From Desulfuribacillus stibiiarsenatis (GTDB taxonomy: Bacteria; Bacillota; Bacilli; Desulfuribacillales; Desulfuribacillaceae), in the NCBI RefSeq assembly GCF_001742305.1, contig NZ_MJAT01000035.1, positions 124,001 through 188,000 on the forward strand: a DNA stretch of 64,000 bases, given 5' to 3'. The position numbers and the translations under genes are program-made. Position 1 is the stretch's first letter. Each line of letters begins with the position of its first letter. Below are positions 26,879 to 35,260 of the stretch, one piece after another. Below the pieces are notes generated by a model that worked only from the letters and a program-made list of their open reading frames with translations, searched no databases and was not told where the DNA came from.

Positions 26879-29707
26879 GTGAAATTCAATATAAATCGAA
26901 GAACATTTCTTAAAGTTTCTTCTGCAGCAGTAGCAGCGGCGAGTGTTAGTGGCTTAGGTAAAGGGCTAACTACACTGAAGCACGCATCAGCTCAGGAGGC
27001 TGAAATTGCAGCAAAGAGTTTCGGAGATGTACAAGTGAAGTATACTGCTGACGTAATGTGTCCAAGTGAATGCGGAATGGAAATGTGGATTAAGAACGGA
27101 AAGCTGTGGAAAATTTATGGAAATAAGGCGGTTCCTTATAATGATGGAGCTTGTTGTGGAAAAGGGGCATCTGGAACGCAAATCGTATACTCTCCTCAAC
27201 GCCTAAAAGAGCCTATGTTGCGTGTAGGACCAAGAGGTCATGCGGATTCCTTTAAGAGAGTTTCTTGGGATGAAGCGATTGACTTTATAGCGAAGAAAAT
27301 GAAACAAATTAAAGAGGAAGTAGGTCCGGAAGCGATTATCATGGACTCAGGCGATATTACCGATAGAGATCAGTATTGGAGACTCGCTAGAGGATATGGT
27401 TCACCGAACGTAGCTGAACATGGGGCAATCTGTGATACACCTAGACGTCATGGCCCGAAATTAATGTTTGGTGGAAAGCGTGTAGAGCCAGATGTTATGA
27501 CACCAAAGTTAGTTCGCCAAGCTAACGGTAAACTAGAGTGGGATTATACGCAACGCTCTAAGCTAATTATCTATGTCGGTTGGAATCCATTTGTTGCGAC
27601 TCGTATCAACTACGAAAGTAGAGGAACAGTAGCTGCGCAAGTTGAGAATAATTGTAAAGTTATCGTAGTTGATCCAAACTTCTCTAACACTGCCTCAAAA
27701 GCGGATCAATGGGTACCGATTCGTCCAGGTACGGATGGGGACTTATTTGCAGCAATGCTACGCTATATTTTAGAAAACGATAATCAAAAAGATTCAAATA
27801 AAAAGTATATCGATAAAAGATTTGAAAAAGCGTCACTTGGCTGGGAAGAATTTGAGAAGTCCTTTAAAGAGTGGTGGGGAAAAAAAGACCCAATTAACAA
27901 TTTGAGCTATTTCTCATTAGATTGGGCAGCTGCACGTACTGGCCTGACAAAAGAAGTAATTGCAAATATGTCTCATACATTTGGTATCACAAAACCGGCG
28001 GCATTAGTTTGGGGTATGCAAAGTCCAGGTCACCATTACAATGGTTATCCTGCATCAATTTTAGGTACGGTTTTAAATGTTATTACAGGCAACTTTGATG
28101 CACCAGGTGGAGCAATCGACACTGAAATCACAAAATGGTCCAAGGGTGGACGCGGAAACGGTGGATTCTTTGATTCTCGGAAAATCAAAAGAACAGTGAA
28201 TGGCAAAGAGATAGAAACAGAACAAAAGTATCTTCATATGGAACTATATGGCGATTGGCCAGCTGGTTGGGACCAAGTGGTAGGGAACTATCCAAATTTG
28301 TTTAGAGATGGAGTTACTTTAAAATACGGTCCATTAAAAGGATATAAATATCCAATACGCGGATACTTCCAACGCACTGGGAATGCGGTTGTTACTGGGA
28401 CTGCCCCATATGATTGGCAAGATGCGTTAACACAAAAGAAGCCAAATGGAGAATACAAAGTAGACCTTTCGGTATTTATTGATACACTCTTTTTAGAATC
28501 AGCATTATATGCGGATGTTATCTTACCAGAAGCAAGTTATGCTGAGAGAATGAGTTTATCTGATATCTATCCTTCGTACCCAATGGGATATTTGCGTGAT
28601 AGTTGTATTAAGCCGTTACACAACTCAAAGAATCATACAGACATTATGAATTTAATTGCAAAAAGGCTGTATGAACTTGGTGATAAAGATATTGATCCGA
28701 AAGAGTTCTGGGAAGGGTATCCAACGGAAGAGATATTCACTAACGAGTTATTAAAACCAGCACCAGGTTGCTTTAACGTGGGGATTCCAGTACCTTACCC
28801 ACAATATCCAGAAGGATATAAGTTGATTGGGACGCCTGAATCACTAGAAGCTGGCACTGCGAAAGTTGATCATGAGAAGAAGGAAGTAGTTGGGGAATAC
28901 GTAACTGTTGCATGGTTACGTAAGAACAAAGGGGTAGCCGTGTGGCCGATGAGTTGGCACCGAAACCTGAAGGCTGATAAGGAAACACCGAACAAGGTTT
29001 GGCCTCCAACAAGCTCAAAGCTAATTGAATTCCGTTTTGATCGGTACAATCAATACAATAAGTTAATTGAAGAAACAGGTATTGTACCACCGGGATTAAA
29101 GGAAATCGGGTTTGATAAATTCCCAACATCGTTTTATTGGTTCGAAACAGTATGGAACCCATACACGAATAAAGACTATGCAAAATATAAAGATGAATAT
29201 CCGTTCCAACTAATTTGCGGAAGAGTACATCAATCAATGTCAGGAACTCACATGGTTCCTTGGTTATCGGAAACTCCGGTAGAAGGTCTATGGATGCCAT
29301 TGAATAAGGCATTTGAGAGTGAAGTCGTTGATGTGAATCCGAAGAAACCAGAAGGATATGAAAGTGTAGTGAAGAAATTCCGTGAAGGAACATTCTGTGT
29401 AGGGACAACACTTCTGAATACGGATGATGCCAAGAAATTAGGGTTAAAAACCGGGGATCTAGTAGAGATTTCCAATCCGTTAGGAAAATCAACCCGCAGT
29501 AAAGTTGTGGTTGGGCAAACAATCCGCCCTGGCGTAATCAAAATGGGATTTGCTACAGGGGGACGATTCTCACCTGGCATGGGACCAACGTATGAGCATA
29601 GAGAATATACACCATGTCATAATACATTGACTGACCCTAAAGCATTAAGTCCTATCATGGGGCAGCCAGCGTACGCGGATATGATTGTAAAAATTAAAAA
29701 AATATAA
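26879..29707 (+). CDS. Molybdopterin oxidoreductase catalytic subunit, candidate oxyanion respiratory reductase
   Basis: 942 residues. Tat signal with RRTFLK (7-12) and an AxA-type cleavage region near 38. The Fe-S motif reads D58-x2-C61-x3-C65-x27-C93, i.e. the usual first cysteine is aspartate. Cys185 in AEHGAICDTPRRHG is placed as Mo/W ligand, as in the PsrA/PhsA/TtrA/ArrA group. Molybdopterin and C-terminal dinucleotide-binding domains follow (YVGWNPFVATRINYE, LFLESALYADVILPEASYAERM, ICGRVHQSMSGTH). The likely substrate is an oxyanion of As, Sb, Se or S; the sequence alone does not say which. GTG start with AAGGAGGG upstream. It lies between the Fe-S subunit and a TorD-like chaperone, which confirms the operon type. 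Confidence 0.9.
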   Translation: MKFNINRRTFLKVSSAAVAAASVSGLGKGLTTLKHASAQEAEIAAKSFGDVQVKYTADVMCPSECGMEMWIKNGKLWKIYGNKAVPYNDGACCGKGASGTQIVYSPQRLKEPMLRVGPRGHADSFKRVSWDEAIDFIAKKMKQIKEEVGPEAIIMDSGDITDRDQYWRLARGYGSPNVAEHGAICDTPRRHGPKLMFGGKRVEPDVMTPKLVRQANGKLEWDYTQRSKLIIYVGWNPFVATRINYESRGTVAAQVENNCKVIVVDPNFSNTASKADQWVPIRPGTDGDLFAAMLRYILENDNQKDSNKKYIDKRFEKASLGWEEFEKSFKEWWGKKDPINNLSYFSLDWAAARTGLTKEVIANMSHTFGITKPAALVWGMQSPGHHYNGYPASILGTVLNVITGNFDAPGGAIDTEITKWSKGGRGNGGFFDSRKIKRTVNGKEIETEQKYLHMELYGDWPAGWDQVVGNYPNLFRDGVTLKYGPLKGYKYPIRGYFQRTGNAVVTGTAPYDWQDALTQKKPNGEYKVDLSVFIDTLFLESALYADVILPEASYAERMSLSDIYPSYPMGYLRDSCIKPLHNSKNHTDIMNLIAKRLYELGDKDIDPKEFWEGYPTEEIFTNELLKPAPGCFNVGIPVPYPQYPEGYKLIGTPESLEAGTAKVDHEKKEVVGEYVTVAWLRKNKGVAVWPMSWHRNLKADKETPNKVWPPTSSKLIEFRFDRYNQYNKLIEETGIVPPGLKEIGFDKFPTSFYWFETVWNPYTNKDYAKYKDEYPFQLICGRVHQSMSGTHMVPWLSETPVEGLWMPLNKAFESEVVDVNPKKPEGYESVVKKFREGTFCVGTTLLNTDDAKKLGLKTGDLVEISNPLGKSTRSKVVVGQTIRPGVIKMGFATGGRFSPGMGPTYEHREYTPCHNTLTDPKALSPIMGQPAYADMIVKIKKI

Positions 29708-29736
29708 AGATTAGTATCATTTATTAAAATAATGGT

Positions 29737-29767
29737 AAAAGGGAGTGGTTCTTACCACTCCTTTTTA
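29737..29767 (+). terminator. Internal terminator/attenuator after the catalytic subunit
   Basis: GGAGTGGT (29742-29749) pairs perfectly with ACCACTCC (29754-29761), loop TCTT, flanked by AAAA and followed by TTTTT. It lies inside the operon, between the catalytic subunit and the chaperone gene, so it may lower expression of the downstream maturation and sensor genes. Confidence 0.85.
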
Positions 29768-29787
29768 CAAAAATGGAGGCAAATAAG

Positions 29788-30435
29788 ATGGAACAGAATC
29801 AACTTATCGAAACGCTAGTATTTCGCAGTAATATCTACAACGCATTAAAGGATTTTTATCATTTTGGGCCTACGTTAGATGTATTTAGCCAATTCCATGC
29901 AACAATAGAGTCGATACAAGAAATCGATCATCCGATGTTTAATGAAGCAATCCAAGAAATATCTCAATTTTTTCACAGTGAGTATGAGTTGGAGATGTTG
30001 CAAGTTGAGTTCACAACAATATTTATTGGTCCTGGGAAATTAAAAGTTATACCGTATGAATCAGGCTATGATGGTTCCGTCAAGCCAACATTATTTAATG
30101 AGCCGGCTATCAATGCTCGCAAAAGATATCTGGATGCAGGATTAATTATGGAACAATATTTATCAAAGCCAGAAGATCATATTAGTACGGAATTGGAATT
30201 TATGGGATATATGTCAAACACGCTTCGAATCGCGTTAGAAGAAGGTAACGAAGTAGATGCTGACCAGTTATTCGAGCGGCAAAAGGAGTTTTTTGAGCAA
30301 CACTTGCATATATGGGGTGATAAATTTTCAAATGCGTTTCTTGATAATACTAAGAACCAATTGTTCCAAGGAATTGCGAAATTAACATTGGCTATTCTAT
30401 CATTTGATCGGGAAATCTTCGAACTCGAAGCGTAA
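29788..30435 (+). CDS. TorD/DmsD-family molybdoenzyme chaperone
   Basis: 215 residues from ATG 29788, with GGAGG 8 nt upstream; the ATG at 29773 overlaps that site. All-helical cytosolic protein with the TorD-family pattern: LEMLQVEFTTIFIGPGKLKVIPYESGYDG, then the ELEFMGYMSNTL helix and FEQHLHIWGDKFSNAF near the end (the H-x-x-x-W region). These chaperones bind the Tat signal of the catalytic subunit and hold it until cofactor is inserted. The gene follows the catalytic subunit directly, so it probably serves that enzyme. Confidence 0.88.
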   Translation: MEQNQLIETLVFRSNIYNALKDFYHFGPTLDVFSQFHATIESIQEIDHPMFNEAIQEISQFFHSEYELEMLQVEFTTIFIGPGKLKVIPYESGYDGSVKPTLFNEPAINARKRYLDAGLIMEQYLSKPEDHISTELEFMGYMSNTLRIALEEGNEVDADQLFERQKEFFEQHLHIWGDKFSNAFLDNTKNQLFQGIAKLTLAILSFDREIFELEA

Positions 30436-30447
30436 AGGGGTGCCATC

Positions 30448-31536
30448 ATGCTTGCGAAATCACACAGTCAATTTTGTAGCCATTTACGCAATCCGAATTT
30501 CGCTTGTTCGTCATGTCTCGATATATGTAAAGCAAATGCAATAAAGAAAATTAGCAATGAATGGTCTATTTCGGAGGATTGCACGGGTTGCACCAAATGT
30601 ACCTTAGTTTGTCCGGGTTTTGTCTTTGAACCAGACTGGAGCCCACAGGAACTGCAAGACAAAGTGAAATATATTCGTCAGGAAATTGTAATAGGTTGTA
30701 CCAGAGAATCGGAAAAAGCAAATCTATCAATATCGTGCCTGAATCTAGTAAGAGCTGAGGTATATATATGGCTCCACTTTATAACAAATAAAAAAATTCA
30801 AGTGTCTTTAAATTATTGCAACGAATGTACTATGAATTCAAAAGAATTGATACAAGTTGAAATTGGAAAGGCGAATGATTTCATCCAATGGTATAATAAA
30901 AATGACGAGAAAATGATTTTGCATTCGAATAACTCAGTGACATCCCAAGCAAGCTATCAACGTCGTGACTTGTTTTCTATGATATCGAAAAGAAGTATTT
31001 TTGAAGTAGTAAAAGTGTTCCATCAAGAGTTAAAGCCTTTAATCGGAGATGATTTAGGGGAAAGTCATGACATAAAGGAAAGTATAGATATGCCCGTTGA
31101 ACGGGTATTGTTATTCAAAGCATTGAAAGATATGAACAAATTCAATGAAGAGGGTAAGTCTGATAATAATTCCTACAACCAATCGGTTATCATGAATTGG
31201 AATGTACAAGATGTTTGTGATACTTGTTATGTTTGTTCGAGTGTATGTCCTTTTTCCGCTTGGAGAATAGAAGAAATAGAAGATATACGGTTGCTTTCAT
31301 ACAATATGACAAGGTGCGTCGGATGTGGATTATGTCGACAATCTTGCCCTAAGGGTGCAATTGAAACTGCGGATATTAATGCCAATGACTTACAAACACA
31401 GAAATGGGACATAAAAAGAGAAATTGTAATTCAATATTGTGTTTCATGCGGAAAAGAGATAGAGGTTTACCATAAAAGTGAAAAATGTATGGTTTGTGAT
31501 AAGCGTCATGAGCTATTATCAATATTTATCGATTAG
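30448..31536 (+). CDS. Polyferredoxin-like [4Fe-4S] protein with C-terminal zinc-ribbon-like motif
   Basis: 362 residues without signal peptide, so cytosolic. Cysteine groups: N-terminal CSHLRNPNFACSSCLDIC, CTGCTKCTLVC; C-terminal CDTCYVCSSVC and CVGCGLCRQSC, i.e. about four [4Fe-4S] sites. The last 35 residues have CVSCGK...KCMVCDKRH, a zinc-ribbon-like tetrad. The central ~150 residues have few cysteines and no known motif. NapF-type ferredoxins with a role in maturation of molybdoenzymes are the nearest analogy by context. It starts 12 bases after the chaperone gene and precedes the sensor genes. Confidence 0.75.
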   Translation: MLAKSHSQFCSHLRNPNFACSSCLDICKANAIKKISNEWSISEDCTGCTKCTLVCPGFVFEPDWSPQELQDKVKYIRQEIVIGCTRESEKANLSISCLNLVRAEVYIWLHFITNKKIQVSLNYCNECTMNSKELIQVEIGKANDFIQWYNKNDEKMILHSNNSVTSQASYQRRDLFSMISKRSIFEVVKVFHQELKPLIGDDLGESHDIKESIDMPVERVLLFKALKDMNKFNEEGKSDNNSYNQSVIMNWNVQDVCDTCYVCSSVCPFSAWRIEEIEDIRLLSYNMTRCVGCGLCRQSCPKGAIETADINANDLQTQKWDIKREIVIQYCVSCGKEIEVYHKSEKCMVCDKRHELLSIFID

Positions 31537-31565
31537 CATCCTGTTAATGAAAGGAGGTACTTGAT

Positions 31566-32522
31566 GTGATTATGAAACCATATGGAATAATGGTAGCAAT
31601 ATCTATTGTTGTTATATTTACTTTAACAGCATTGTTAAGTATGACATTAGCACCTCCTGAAGCAAATCGTTTAAATTTGTCTAGCTATGCTGAAGTCGAT
31701 CCATTCCACTTAATAGAAAGAGATATCGAAGAGGAAGAGGTGTATATACTTGGATTCGATCGTCGCCTTGAAATTAAAGAAGACGTTAGGATGTACACTA
31801 ATTTGTTGGGGTACTTACAAGCAAAGACTGGATATAAATTTAGAATTCACGTCACTCCCAAAGATCAAAGTGTCATTGAAGAAATAGGTAGTGGAGTTGT
31901 CGATTTTGCAGTGACAGGTATGGGAAGTTATATCCAGGTGAAACATAAGTACGGTGCAACGATTCTTGCACATGGTAAAACAACGGTAGATGACACGGTA
32001 GGTGAATATCGTGCAGTAATCTTTACTAAGCCAAACAGCTCAATCAAGAATTTAAGAGACCTACGTTTGAAAACTATGGCTTTTGGACCCAGATCCTCAA
32101 CACAAGGCCATTTGATTCCAAGGATCATGTTACAAGAAAAAGGATTAACCATTAATGATTTAGCGGATTATGGATATATGGACTCCCATTCAAGTACTGT
32201 AAATGCTGTTCTTAGCAGTCGTTATGATGCTGGTGCAATTCAAGACCAACTGGGACAGCGGCTTGAGGCACAAGGTCTGATAAAAATCATAGCAGAATCA
32301 GATTATTATCCTAGCAGTGGTGTGATTGCTGGGAAACACGTGGAACCAATTGTGGTAGAAGCAGTTACGAAGGCTTTACTCGATTGTGATCCAAATGGAA
32401 TTGATCAACATTTTTTTAGTGATTGGGAACGATCAGAAATGCGCTATGGTTTTTTACCGACAAGAGATAACAGTTACAAAAAATTAGAAGAGATTGCATT
32501 GAATATTGGGTTAGTTGAATAG
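31566..32522 (+). CDS. PhnD-like periplasmic-binding sensor protein, membrane-anchored
   Basis: 318 residues. One N-terminal hydrophobic helix (about 6-30) with no lipobox, so probably an uncleaved anchor. The rest is a type 2 periplasmic-binding domain of the PhnD (phosphonate/phosphate) group: VDFAVTGMGSYIQ, YRAVIFTKPNSSI, FGPRSSTQGHLIPRIML. Start is GTG 31566, 8 nt after GGAGG. The gene directly precedes a NarX-type kinase and a NarL-type regulator. PhnD-like proteins act as ligand-sensing partners of kinases in the arsenite AioX-AioS-AioR and tetrathionate TtrS systems, so this is likely the sensor for the reductase substrate; the ligand is unknown. Confidence 0.8.
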   Translation: MIMKPYGIMVAISIVVIFTLTALLSMTLAPPEANRLNLSSYAEVDPFHLIERDIEEEEVYILGFDRRLEIKEDVRMYTNLLGYLQAKTGYKFRIHVTPKDQSVIEEIGSGVVDFAVTGMGSYIQVKHKYGATILAHGKTTVDDTVGEYRAVIFTKPNSSIKNLRDLRLKTMAFGPRSSTQGHLIPRIMLQEKGLTINDLADYGYMDSHSSTVNAVLSSRYDAGAIQDQLGQRLEAQGLIKIIAESDYYPSSGVIAGKHVEPIVVEAVTKALLDCDPNGIDQHFFSDWERSEMRYGFLPTRDNSYKKLEEIALNIGLVE

Positions 32523-32531
32523 GTGGTTACT

Positions 32532-34397
32532 ATGAAGCTTCGTGACAAAATATCCATAGGAACGATTAGTATTACAATTGTCATGGGATTAATAACTATG
32601 ATTATTGTACGTTTAATAATCTTAGATTCTCTGCAGAACCAACTGCAAGCAAAAGGGGAAACAGTTACAAGATTAGTTGCGGAGGACATTGCCAATGCGT
32701 TCTTGGAAGGAGAAATATTAGCAGTTAAACGTAGTCTAACAGATTTTGTCGATAATAACCACGAAATTGTATACAGCTACATTATTAATTATCAGACGCA
32801 GAATACTGTGCACACATTTAATCATGGATTCCCTGCTATATTACCACCGAACACACGGATCGATTACAATCAAGATTTAAATGTTACAATCTACGATTCT
32901 GATTATGGATTGATTCGCGATATTGGATATCGAGTCATCAAAGGTACCGATATTGAATTACACGTTGGTTTCGATGAACAACAAATTTATTCTGTGTTAA
33001 ACCGAATGTCGATCATTATATTAGGAGTTATTATAGCTGGTATACTACTTAGCGTTATGATTTCTACGTTGGTTAGTTATGTAATTACAAAGCCAATCGG
33101 TCAATTTACAGAAAAGGTAAAGAACTTTAAATATGGTGATGTCATTAGCAATTCGCCGTCGAGTAATGATGAAATAGGAGATTTAGAAAATGCATTTCAA
33201 GAAATGTCCATTAGAATACAAGATAATATTAGTGAAATAGAGAAAAAGAATAAAGATTTATCGATGTATAATGAAATAGCTAAGGTAATTAGTGGAGAGA
33301 CAGAACTCGATTTGATTCTTAAGGCTTCTCTGACAAAGCTTTTAGAACTTCTTGATTTAAAATTTGGTTGGATTGCACTATTAAACTCTGATCAATCATG
33401 GGAATTTGCAGTTGAAGTTGATGTAAATAAGCAAAGTAATGATTCCAATGATAACAGTCAAGTGAAATGTATTCAAACGTATGCAAAACTAACAGAGAAG
33501 GACAAAGAGCCCCGTGTTATAAGTTATCAAAATCATTTGATGATTCCATTAATTGCAAAAGGAAAATCTATAGGTGTCATCTACTTAATGATTAGCGAAA
33601 GAAAGGATTTAAAATCTGGGGATTATGATATTCTATCCGTTGTAGGTAGACAAATTGGTACAGCGATAGAAAATGCTCAATTATGGAAAAGAATAAAAAC
33701 AAGAAGTTTATTGAGGCAAGAACTCATTGAAAAAACGATTCAAACACAGGAGGACGAGCGATTAAGAATCGCAAGAGAGCTTCATGATGAGACGAGTCAG
33801 AACATTGCAGCCTTGAGTCTCGGGATAAAGACCGTTGAATTATCATTAACGGATGAGAATATAAAAACTAAATCTCTTTTGAATACATTAAAAGATAGTA
33901 TTAGCATAACGGTAAAGGGAATTCATAATATAATCTACGATTTGCGTCCGACCCTATTAGATGATAAAGGACTTATACCCGCTGTAACGTGGTTAGCAGA
34001 CACAAAGTTATCGCTAAAAAATGTGAAAGCTCATGTGACTGTCACTGGTGAAGAGCATAGATTGTCAAGTGAATTGGAAATAAGTGTTTTTCGCATTGCC
34101 CAAGAGTGTATTACGAACATTAGTAAGTACGCTCAGGCTAACATAGTATCTATTCGATTCATTTTTACTGATGAGAACTTTATGATGGTGATAACGGATG
34201 ATGGTATTGGTTTTGATTTAGAGTCCATTTTATCTGAAACATCGAAACATTCCAGAAGAGGTCTTGGATTAATAGGAATGAAGGAACGGGCATCCTTGGT
34301 TGGTGCTAAGTTGAAAATATTTTCAGAATTAAATAAGGGGACAACATTGTCTTTCGTAGTGCCTACCAAAATAGTTGGGGGATACAGTATTGAATAA
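32532..34397 (+). CDS. NarX/LiaS-type sensor histidine kinase (HAMP-GAF-HisKA_3)
   Basis: 621 residues from ATG 32532 (AGGTGG upstream; GTG 32523 lies in that site). Two membrane helices (about 8-30 and 155-185) flank a small extracytoplasmic domain. HAMP follows (SYVITKPIGQFTEKVKNF), then a GAF-like domain (about 245-390), the HisKA_3 dimerisation motif with phospho-acceptor in ARELHDETSQNIAAL, and the ATPase domain (ITDDGIGFD, RGLGLIGMKERA). It should phosphorylate the overlapping response-regulator gene's product and take its signal from the binding protein upstream. Confidence 0.92.
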   Translation: MKLRDKISIGTISITIVMGLITMIIVRLIILDSLQNQLQAKGETVTRLVAEDIANAFLEGEILAVKRSLTDFVDNNHEIVYSYIINYQTQNTVHTFNHGFPAILPPNTRIDYNQDLNVTIYDSDYGLIRDIGYRVIKGTDIELHVGFDEQQIYSVLNRMSIIILGVIIAGILLSVMISTLVSYVITKPIGQFTEKVKNFKYGDVISNSPSSNDEIGDLENAFQEMSIRIQDNISEIEKKNKDLSMYNEIAKVISGETELDLILKASLTKLLELLDLKFGWIALLNSDQSWEFAVEVDVNKQSNDSNDNSQVKCIQTYAKLTEKDKEPRVISYQNHLMIPLIAKGKSIGVIYLMISERKDLKSGDYDILSVVGRQIGTAIENAQLWKRIKTRSLLRQELIEKTIQTQEDERLRIARELHDETSQNIAALSLGIKTVELSLTDENIKTKSLLNTLKDSISITVKGIHNIIYDLRPTLLDDKGLIPAVTWLADTKLSLKNVKAHVTVTGEEHRLSSELEISVFRIAQECITNISKYAQANIVSIRFIFTDENFMMVITDDGIGFDLESILSETSKHSRRGLGLIGMKERASLVGAKLKIFSELNKGTTLSFVVPTKIVGGYSIE

Positions 34398-35034
34398 GAT
34401 TCGGGTTTTTTTAGTAGATGATCATAATATGTTTAGAGCAGGGGTTAGGGCATTACTTGAGAGCTATCCTGACATACAAATTATAGGGGAAGCTTGTGAT
34501 GGGAATGAAAGTATTGAAATGATATTAAAAGCTAATCCTGACGTTGCTATCATGGATATAAGCATGCCTAAAATGGATGGGTTAACAGCTACAAGATTAC
34601 TAAAAGAGGCTAATCCTAATTTGAAGTTGTTATTCTTAACCCAGCATGAGAATAAAGAATATATTGTTCCGGCCCTAAAATTAGGGGCTGAAGGTTATAT
34701 ATTAAAACGTGCAGCATCCGATGAGCTTGTGCACGCGATTCGCAAGATTGCACAGGGAAATAAATATTTAGATGCGGCTGTTACTAGTGCTGTTCTTGAT
34801 GCGATGTCAAATCCCTTTGATAATAGCAAGGATGCCTATGAAGACTTAACTGGCAAGGAGAAAGAAGTGTTATTGAATATCGCAAAGGGCAAGACGAATA
34901 AAGAAATAGGCGAGTCGATGCATATAAGTATCAAAACTGTCGAGCACCATAGAGCAAATATGATGAGAAAATTAGGTCTGAAAAATCTTGTGGAGTTAAC
35001 AAGGTATGCAATAAAAAAAGGGATTATAGAATGA
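34390..35034 (+). CDS. NarL/FixJ-family response regulator
   Basis: 214 residues from TTG 34390 (GGGGA 7 nt upstream); it overlaps the kinase stop by 8 bases. Receiver domain with FLVDDHNMFRAG and phospho-acceptor D in AIMDISMPKMDGL; C-terminal LuxR-type HTH (LTGKEKEVLLNIAKGKTNKEIGESMHISIKTVEHHRANMMRKL). Cytosolic transcription factor; the reductase operon start at 25.9 kb is its most likely target, where a NarL-like heptamer is visible. A hairpin follows. Confidence 0.93.
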   Translation: MNKIRVFLVDDHNMFRAGVRALLESYPDIQIIGEACDGNESIEMILKANPDVAIMDISMPKMDGLTATRLLKEANPNLKLLFLTQHENKEYIVPALKLGAEGYILKRAASDELVHAIRKIAQGNKYLDAAVTSAVLDAMSNPFDNSKDAYEDLTGKEKEVLLNIAKGKTNKEIGESMHISIKTVEHHRANMMRKLGLKNLVELTRYAIKKGIIE

Positions 35035-35067
35035 AGAAATACAATAATATTCGATATAATAAACACA

Positions 35068-35104
35068 GGGGATTTCAACTGCCGTAAGTGGTATTGAAAT
35101 CCCC
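35068..35104. terminator. Hairpin between the regulator and rhodanese genes (copy 2)
   Basis: GGGGATTTCAA (35068-35078) pairs with TTGAAATCCCC (35094-35104). It sits between convergent genes and probably serves both. The stem is conserved with the copy at 25507-25543 through a paired C-G to T-A change. Confidence 0.65.
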
Positions 35105-35260
35105 TGTTATATATTCTCATTACTTCTCAAGTAATTCGTCATAAGGCCAAGCAGCCTGACCACCTTCGATTATGAACAAGCGATCATTAGCAACACCCTG
35201 TTCAGCTAAGAAATTAAATGTGTTCTCAGCACCGCTTTTACCACGAGGACAAACGATATA
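35068..35260 (-). repeat. Direct repeat, right copy (hairpin plus rhodanese 3' end)
   Basis: Same orientation and content as 25507-25702. This copy belongs to the intact rhodanese gene and is therefore likely the ancestral one. Confidence 0.85.

Noticed and set aside
28773-29522. 249-codon antisense open frame inside the reductase catalytic gene
   Set aside because: Long only because of the sense gene's codon use; the sense product is a clear molybdopterin enzyme.
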